The translations under genes and the position numbers were made by a program. From Larix kaempferi (lineage: Eukaryota > Streptophyta > Pinopsida > Pinales > Pinaceae), in the NCBI GenBank assembly GCA_027924585.1, contig BSBM01000386.1, positions 6,154,501 to 6,218,500 on the forward strand: 64,000 bases of DNA. The letters are read 5' to 3'. Positions 57,225-64,000 of the stretch are shown one piece after another. Within the stretch, counting starts at the first letter, position 1. Every line of letters starts with the position of its first letter. A model generated the notes under the pieces. The model saw only the letters and a list, made by a program, of their open reading frames with translations, did no database searches and had not been told where the DNA came from.

Positions 57225-57238
57225 TGGTGACTCCGCTG
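57225..57238 (+). other. Tat-C primer binding site
   Basis: TGGTGACTCCGCTG, identical over this length to the Tat-B site. Confidence 0.8.
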
Positions 57239-57410
57239 CTTTTGAATCTTTAGATCTCACTTTTGCTTTAGATCTTAATTTTTGATAGTATTAGTTAGTT
57301 TAATTCATAGATCTGCCACTCTAGACAGTAGATCCATTGTTGTTCTAGATCTTGGCCCATTTTTTAGCCATTAACAGCCCGAAATTCTCAATTTTCGGGT
57401 TCGTTTTTCG

Positions 57411-57700
57411 GCGTCACCGTACGGCTTTCGCCTCGCGGTTTTTTGCCTGACAGTCGCGCGGCTCATCGCGACTGCGCGGCTTTTTTCTGCGCGGTTCCCC
57501 GCGGCTTCGCGGCCTATTTGCGCACTGCACATCGCGGCTTCGCGGACATTTTCCGCGCTGCACATCACGACTGTGTGTCTAAATCCCGTGCTGCACATCG
57601 CGGCTTCGCGGTCAAAACCCGCGCTGCCCACCGCGTCTGTGCGACAAAAACCCGCGCGGTCCATCGCGGCTTTTCTATCAAAACCCGCGATGCTAATTTT
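57411..57700 (+). repeat. GC-rich repeat array in the Tat-C leader
   Basis: Irregular repeats of about 33-36 bp contain GCACATCGCGGCTTCGCGG and AAACCCGCGCTGC variants, unusually rich in CpG (CGCG) for this AT-rich window. Position matches the 64-bp array of Tat-A but the sequence differs. No coding evidence. Confidence 0.75.
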
Positions 57701-58239
57701 TTCATTCGGCCGAATCGTTTAAAAAATTAATTTCTTGCTGTATTTTCTGCCCACATAGCACATTTTCCAGTATTAGAAATCCTGCATATTTTACAGCCAT
57801 AGAAAAATTTTACTATTTAGAATGCATGTGAAAAAGTCTTTTTAAATATTTTCAGAAATTGAAAGAAGGATTTGATTGCATTTTATCTAGATTAAAAAAT
57901 TTTACTGTTTACTTCTTTGATATTTTTGCCCATAGCAGAATTTTAAAAGAAATCCATTTATTTCGCAAAGAAGTTATATTATTTGCTTTCCTCTTTCAAA
58001 AGATCCTTTGTTTTTTGAATAGTCTTTACAAAGCATTTAATTTCCATTTATTGAAAAAGTCATAATATTTTCTTTTTATTTCAAAAGATCCTTTGTTTTT
58101 TGAATACTTAGCATTTACTTTTTCAATTTCAGTTTAAAATATCACACGTGCACCCACTCAAACACTAATTTTAAACTGAGCCTTAAAACTTACCCTAATT
58201 TCAACCCACTTTTAACCCCACTTGGGGAACACTAAAACA

Positions 58240-58690
58240 ACTTTGTAGCTAGGTAGTATTGAGGGGATAGGTGTTCCAATAACACCCCTCAATTATTACA
58301 TCTGAGACATAGTTGTTGTCCATTAGGGAGCTAAAATCTCTTAGTATTTATTGGCGCGGTCACAACCGGTTTGTGGGAAGGCCTCTCCCCTAGGAGGGTT
58401 GAAGTCGCGAGGATGGTTCTGGAAGCCTGAGTGGAATACCGAAATCCATTCAGTAACCGAAGGGATACCATTCGCAGTTCTCAGGATATCCCTGTATGGG
58501 GGTATTGCGGTAAAGGACAAAACGACAGATTTACCTTTTCTCGACGTGTCATGAACGGAGTATCCTAGTAGCCATTCTTTAGGATTGATTACCTGGTGTC
58601 CGTCCCGGTAGGGGGATATCTAGTCGTTGACTCAACACTCATATTGTCTGACTTGGATTTCATCACCTTGCAGAGAATATCGTTTGTTGA
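58240..58690 (+). other. Conserved leader block of Tat-C
   Basis: Collinear with 21640-22090 of Tat-A over some 450 bp, although the repeat arrays upstream of both have diverged completely. Contains CCTCTCCCCTAGGAGGG, TCAGTAACCGAAGG and CCCGGTAGGGGGATATC. Confidence 0.7.
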
Positions 58691-58980
58691 TTCACAATAC
58701 TTTTAGTTAGGTGTTTGCATGATTCAACCCACCTTTGGTCTAGTTACACCTATTTTTTCTAGAAGTTGTTTGCATGTTGGTACTCTGACCATTTTTTGCA
58801 TCCCTCCACTTATATAGCACAGCTGCTATAATAAGTGTCTTTTTGAGGTTGATTTGTTTTGGCCTGAGAGCCTTCCTTTTCACTCCCCTTCTTGCACCCT
58901 TGGTTGCATTAGGGTTTTGAGTTTTTTATACATTACCATTTTTTACACATACAAATTTTTACACAAAAACTTATTTTCTC

Positions 58981-61331
58981 ACCATTGAGAATTTTAGACG
59001 CTCTCGTCGTCTACAGGGCGAACTCCCAGAGTTCAGTCTACTTGGCTCGCCATGTCACAGACGCCGAGCCTTATCCCTGGACTCGACACATCATCAGTTG
59101 AACAGACAGTCATCCGATTCTGACACGCCTCACTTCACCTCCGATTCTGAGGTAGAATCCGAAAACCCCACAGAGTTATTTCCGACCAACCTTATGGCTG
59201 GAACACCATTTGACCCACTCTTTACCAGCACCATAGGAGAGACATCCACAGACCCTTCTGCTGCGGTGCCATCCATGGCAACCACCACACCCCTAGGTAT
59301 GCCTAATATGGCGGACACTCCACATTTAGGAATGCCCAACACAGGGCCACCCCCTGTTATAGGAATTCCCAACACAGGACCACCACTTGTTATGGGTATG
59401 CCCAACATAGGGGTCACACCCCCTCTGGTTTCTACAAACCCTATCCCCGGAATCCCTACTGCTATTCCTAACCCAAGTGTAACCCATGTTGCACTTGGAA
59501 GCGCTGGCCCATCCCAGACCACACCTATTGGAGGACACATACCTTCAATACCTAGCATACCTTTAGGCGCTACTAGACCCCTACATCATACCACCATGAC
59601 TAGTCATGTACCAGTCACTACGCCACATACATCTGCTACCTTACCTTACATGGCGAGTCTGAACTTACCAGACTTAGCCAGGCTCACCAATGACCCCATC
59701 AGACACGATCCTATGTGGCCTCTCATGCCCACCAAACTCCCCTCCGACATCCCTAAGTTTGAGGGCAAGGCAGGTGAGGACCCCCAGAACCATATCATGT
59801 CCTTCCATCTATGGTGTTCCTCCAACTCTATAGTGGACGACTCTGTCCACCTCCGTCTGTTACAGTGCACTTTCACTGGCTCTACAGCTAAGTGGTATAT
59901 CGAGCAGCCCCATGGGACACATGCCACCTTTACCTCCCTTGCCTCGACCTTCCTACAGTTCTTCCAGTTACCTGTCCGCTATGATGCGGGAGTTGAGATC
60001 CTACTGTCTTGCAGACAGAACATGGCCACCCACATCACTGACCACATTCATGAATGGCGTCAACGCCAAAGCCTCTACAAAATCAAGTTAGATGACCGCA
60101 TCTTCTTGGATTGGTTTCTAAAATCCCTCCTCCCTCTCATCGCGAAGGATGTGGCATCCGAGCGACCCCAGTCTGAAGAAGAGGCCATACTCAAAGCCCA
60201 ACAGTTTGACCTCATTTACGCCCAGTCGGGTTATCTATATACCATTATACTAGACGCACCTCATGTTGATTCATCCCAACACGATGTGCCGGGGGCATCC
60301 CATGCCGCAGATGGAATCATTGGTCGTATTACCCTGCATCCCCAACCCTTTTCCATTGCACATCCTAGCCATAGTCCCGACCTTTCGCGGGCTACATCTC
60401 AATCTGGAGCAACCAATTCATATGCTCCCATGGCACATCACCACCATATCCACGGACCTTCATGTCCACCTCAGTGCTTTGGTCATGCACCATCTGCATA
60501 CGCCCCCCCAGTCGCACCTCAACCTGTGTACTATCCACAGCTAGCTGTGACAACTAACCCAACACCTCCAATAGCTCAGGGTTACCAACAACCCCAGCAG
60601 GCAACTGGTCCACCCCCAGCCCCACTGGCTTATTATCCACCACAACCTGCTCCCGCACCTACGAGGAAGCAAAATCCTCCCACTGCTCAAGGGCAAGTGT
60701 ACACACAGCACAACCAGCCCCAGCACCAAAACAACCAGTGCAACCAAGGTGCGCAACAGAACCGTGGAAGAGGACGTAACCGCGGTAATAACCAACAACA
60801 TCAGCAAGGTCCTCCACCTGCCAATCCTCCACAAAATAACAATGCTGCTCCCCCCAATCGGAATCCGGGTCGTAATCCCGGGCAACCTAAAAATAGTAAC
60901 CTCAAAACAGACCATCCTTGTTCTATTTGCGAGGTTTATGGTCATTACATGCATGCTTTCCCACATTTGGACCGAGCTCGGCAACTTTGGACTAACGATG
61001 CCCATCGTCAAGGGCAAGCGGCTCCTCAGTCGCCGCCCAACCCTCCACCACCTCAACATCAACATTTGGTGTTGCAAAACCCCTTTCCAAACCAAGGTGT
61101 AGTGAACACTCAGCCGTTAGCTCCCCCTCAGGGCAACGCGCAACCACAACAGATCACTTATGCAGCTCCTAATCAACCCATGTTTGATTCAGGTACTCAC
61201 CACTTGTTGATGATGTCAACTGCCGACGCCAACCTCCAAACCAGTCGGAACCAATATGGTTCCACCTATGAAGCCCCTACGGCCGACAAAAACACTAACG
61301 TTAATCCCACAGATCAAACGTTACGTATACC
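58981..61331 (+). pseudogene. Tat-C gag, nearly intact
   Basis: The frame is open from 58981, and similarity to Tat-A gag begins there; no ATG is visible at the start and the first in-frame one is well inside. It runs through HFTSDSEVESENP, a Gly/Pro/Met-rich repeat (GMPN-x-G units), the gag core (IPKFEGKAGEDPQNHIMSFH, KWYIEQPHGTHATF, FLDWFLKSLLPLIAKDV), a His/Pro/Gln-rich tail and a knuckle CSICEVYGHYMHAF whose last Cys is Phe (near 60922). A 1-bp deletion near 61331 shifts the frame relative to Tat-A; the shifted frame stops at 61440. Gag would form the particle and bind RNA. Confidence 0.82.
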
Positions 61332-62953
61332 CCGAATCCGCTTGATGGCGCTCCTAAAGCACCTCGCTTCCCACTTTGTCGCATCAATAATAATACCAAT
61401 GCTCGTGCTGCGTCGAATTACAACATTGTCGACGACTTAGCCCAGTCTCCTACAGCCATGTCTTCTTTGGAAGTCCTAAAAAACTGCCCTTCGCAGCGCA
61501 AGACTTTGCTCTCTACCATTGGCGCCATTGACCCCAATGATTCACAACTGATCGCATTCGATTCAGACCAATCTGAACCTCGACTGCCTTCTAGTTTATC
61601 ATTCCAAGTTTCCGTTTCCATTCGGAACCTTGTCATCTATCGATGCATTATCGATGAAGGGGCCTCTACATGCGTCATGTCCACATTCGTTTGGCAGAAG
61701 TTGGGATCTCCCACTCTCCAGCAGTCCACCACTACATTGTGAGCCTACGACGGTCGTTCGGCTCAACCCCAGGGTCTCTTACCTAATGTCCCCATCCAGC
61801 TCGCGGGTAAAACCATGCTCATCGACATTGAGGTCATCAATGTCCAACTTGACTATAACCTTTACTTGGCCGTAGTTACATGTATGCCATGCGGGCTATT
61901 GCCTTATCCATTTTTCGTACCATGCAGTTCCCCCATGAGGGATGCGTGGTCAAGGTGGACCAACTCACCTATTACGATCCCAAGGCCCCCGCTGCACCTG
62001 AAAATGTTCTCCCCATGGTTGAACAACCTGTTTGTGGTGCAACTACCTCATTCATTTCCTCAGTAGGACCCAGAATTTACTCCGAGGCACCGATGACCTC
62101 TACATTCCAGGCCATTCCACCACCGTCACCGGAGACCCACATCGCTAACCTCTGCACTCTTTCACAACAACCCGGTAACCAACCCTCCTTGTTGCCTAAA
62201 CCACCATTGGTACCTAGTCACATTGGAGTTACACCCATCCACACAATCCCCTTTCTATTTCCTCCTTCGGGTGTAGTAAGCGCCCCGGTTATGGCTACCC
62301 TTAGTCTCCCCAGGTTAACATTGGGATTACCCGTGTGGTATATTTCTCCTTCGGTTCCCCCGCAGACACCCAAATGTCATCCTGCAACCGGTGCAACCCC
62401 TTGTCACTTCTACCCAACCACCTCCCGGTATCACGACTCCTTCGTCATCTTCAAATCCCCCTCCTCTCATCAGGCCAACTGGGGGCAGAGGCCCACAACC
62501 ATACACTGCCGTACCTCCTCCCATGTTCCGTGCTCCTCCCAAATGCTCATTGTGTGATAAGTTAGGCCATCCAACCCATCAGTGTCCATAGTTACCTGCA
62601 TTGCAGGAACACATGCAAATGCTAGACGATGACCCCAACATCCCGGTGGTCAAACTCGATCCAAACCCCATGCCTCGTGATAAATCACTGCATACCAACC
62701 ACCCATGTGCGATATGCGGTATTTACGGCCACTACTCACATAACTGTCCTGACATCCCAGATTACAGAGCAGCCCTCTACGAGATGAATAATTTGGACCT
62801 TGAGACGGCACCCCCCACTATCGAGGAGATCTACCCTCCCGTATCATCCTCATCTGAAGAGATTAACACCATCTACATGATCTCTTCGACTACCACTACC
62901 TCATCACTTGATTTGACCACTCAAAGCTCCCACAATGATGAAGAGATTCTAGA
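61332..62953 (+). pseudogene. Tat-C protease region and two zinc knuckles
   Basis: The true frame after the deletion carries APRFPLCRINN and IIDEGAS (near 61650), stopped by TGA 61740-61742 where Tat-A has CGA. A second 1-bp deletion near 61862 shifts frame again before YMYAMRA. A Pro-rich linker leads to knuckle CSLCDKLGHPTHQC (near 62543) and then CAICGIYGHYSHNC (near 62707), both perfect CCHC. The linker ends at SSHNDEEILD, where copia-2 inserted. Confidence 0.78.
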
Positions 62954-63728
62954 TGTTCGGATATCCACATCATCTATTTCAGGATACATATCTATTTCAG
63001 GATCATCTATTTCAGGATACATATCTACTTCAGGATCTTGCATGATCTATTTCAGGATATGCAGCTGCATGCACTTGCATGCATCCCAGTCACCAGTTTG
63101 ATGCCTCCAGCACCTTATCCACCTTCTTCTAGCACCCGGGAGCCACTTACCACAGAGTTTTAGCCCTCCTAAGCTGAAAGGCGCCCTCTTCTCACCTACT
63201 GCCAGAGAAGGGCGCACTTGTTCACCTACCACTGCAGATTCACTCCAGTTACATTCAGTTAGCTCCGATTCTCCCTGATTTGAGGCTAGTTTCACTCCTG
63301 ACTGACTGTTTCACCTCCGATTGACCTCCAGTTCGATTAGGTGACTTGTTCTGACTCCAGTTAGCCTCCCATGCGCCCCCACTGAGCCTCCAGATCCTAT
63401 ATCAGTGCTACACACTTCAGTTACATTTATTACACTCAGTTAGACTCAGTTTGACACCTGGATGACTGGTTGTTGTGATTGATGAGCACCACCGATGATT
63501 TATGAGGACTTCTAGACAGAGTCAAGCTACTCCATTCTGTGATTCGAATGACCTCCTTAGGCAATTCGAATTGCTCAGTCATTGTGACAGTTTGTATTGT
63601 AATTCATTCACCCTTTCTGGGATAGAGAGCACTGCTGCATGTTTTGCACAGTTTTGCACCATATTTTCTATGTTCATCTGTTGTGATTGATTTACTTGTT
63701 CATTAGATCTGCTGTGACTAATTTTACA
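62954..63728 (+). repeat. copia-2 5' LTR
   Basis: TGTTCGG to TTTTACA, 775 bp. Closely related to the copia-1 LTRs but with an expanded start (see the 33-bp repeat) and several small indels. Confidence 0.9.
62971..63036 (+). repeat. 33-bp tandem duplication at the copia-2 LTR start
   Basis: Two units beginning CATCTATTTCAGGATACATA at 62971 and 63004 differ by one base. copia-1 LTRs have a single short CATCTTTTTCAGGA at this place. Confidence 0.9.
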
Positions 63729-63743
63729 TGGTATCAGAGCCAT
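63729..63743 (+). other. copia-2 primer binding site
   Basis: TGGTATCAGAGCCAT abuts the LTR; canonical initiator-Met site. Confidence 0.92.
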
Positions 63744-63939
63744 GACAGGGACAAGATTTCTTTTCTACAGGTGTTCTACATGAAGAGAGATCAATCTTTG
63801 CTCACCAATATATTTTAGCAGCGGCATGCAAAATCTCATGTGCATTCGCTCATGTGCATGCAAGGCTGAAAACATAGTGTTTGTTTGTGTGTGATTTGCA
63901 GGTTTCTTACTTCCTCCATGTGCATTCGCTAATGCAAAG

Positions 63940-64000
63940 ATGGAGACTTCTTCTTCACAAAATATTCTTACTCCATTCAACTATGATGAATGGAAACCAA
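63940..64000 (+). CDS. copia-2 gag, first 20 codons
   Basis: ATG at 63940 gives METSSSQNILTPFNYDEWKP to the window edge, matching the copia-1 gag start in SSS-x-x-ILTPFNY and the Trp three residues on. Whether the rest is intact cannot be seen. Confidence 0.8.
   Translation, partial: METSSSQNILTPFNYDEWKP

Larger units (their letters stand above)
56506..64000 (+). mobile_element. Tat-C: Tat-type element, 5' half, interrupted by copia-2
   Basis: The LTR at 56506-57219, a primer site, leader, gag and protease region are visible. The rest lies beyond the copia-2 insertion and the right edge. It is related to Tat-A throughout gag-pro, but its LTR (TGTTAACACCTAAAAAG... CCAACA) and GC-rich leader repeats differ, marking a subfamily. 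The gag reading frame is intact for about 780 codons, the best preserved in the window. Confidence 0.88.
62954..64000 (+). mobile_element. copia-2: second member of the copia family, 5' end
   Basis: Begins TGTTCGGATATCC inside Tat-C; the expected duplication is CTAGA (62949-62953), but the other end lies outside the window. It shows the complete 5' LTR, a primer site and the first 20 codons of gag. Confidence 0.9.

Noticed and set aside
59130-59558. 142-codon minus-strand ORF opposite Tat-C gag
   Set aside because: Gly/Val/Pro-rich mirror of the GMPN repeat of gag. It is not related to the antisense PMD-like gene, which is at a different place in the element.
60541-61095. 184-codon minus-strand ORF
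   Set aside because: Mirror of the Gln/Pro-rich gag tail, with hydrophobic runs caused by base composition; a shorter broken version faces Tat-A gag at 23972-24442.

Overview
This window is plant nuclear DNA made almost entirely of nested LTR retrotransposons. A gymnosperm is my best guess, because of the density and depth of old nested elements, the very long LTRs and the element families, but no gene here fixes the species. I see no intact host gene. The only clear host-gene trace is a broken SAC3/GANP-domain exon at 9298-9704. Element names such as Tat-A are labels for this window only.

Left part (1-19545). A partial minus-strand ORF runs off the left edge (1-316). A complete solo LTR follows (549-2103, 5-bp duplication ACAGT). 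Next come the end of a CACTA DNA transposon (to 3379), the 3' part of a Tat-type Ty3/gypsy element (Tat-D, 3380-6062), a LINE remnant on the minus strand (6880-8735), the SAC3 fragment, an LTR fragment (10985-11445), and a minus-strand Tat-like element (Tat-B, 11446-18784) cut inside its reverse transcriptase. A 751-bp minus-strand LTR (18795-19545) with an adjacent polypurine tract appears to end an element (E) carrying one non-pol ORF.

Central nest (19546-54763). The ORF of element E lies in three pieces (54763-54216, 48167-47487, 19850-19598). Between them sit a complete Ty1/copia element (48168-54215, duplication GGGTT) and a complete Tat element, Tat-A (19851-47481, duplication CTTGG). 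Tat-A is itself split by a complete chromodomain-bearing Ty3/gypsy element of Tekay type (25986-38295, duplication TCAAT, about 3.7-kb LTRs). Tat-A carries gag, protease, RT, a degenerate RNase H, integrase, a second archaeal-type RNase H downstream of integrase, and, on the opposite strand before the 3' LTR, a plant mobile domain (PMD)-like gene with a candidate intron and its own TATA box.

Right part (54764-64000). After about 1.4 kb of unassigned sequence, a Tat LTR (56151-56505) is interrupted by a related Tat element (Tat-C, from 56506). Tat-C is interrupted by a second copy of the copia family (from 62954), which runs off the right edge with the first 20 codons of its gag visible.

All pol genes are broken. 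Where two copies can be compared, most premature stops are CAG to TAG or CGA to TGA, as expected from deamination of methylated cytosine in silenced elements. The most interesting biology is in the Tat family: an antisense PMD-like gene, a dual RNase H with the second copy after integrase, three CCHC knuckles of which two follow the protease, and structured leader repeats. All coordinates and similarities were read by eye; no alignment or database search was run.
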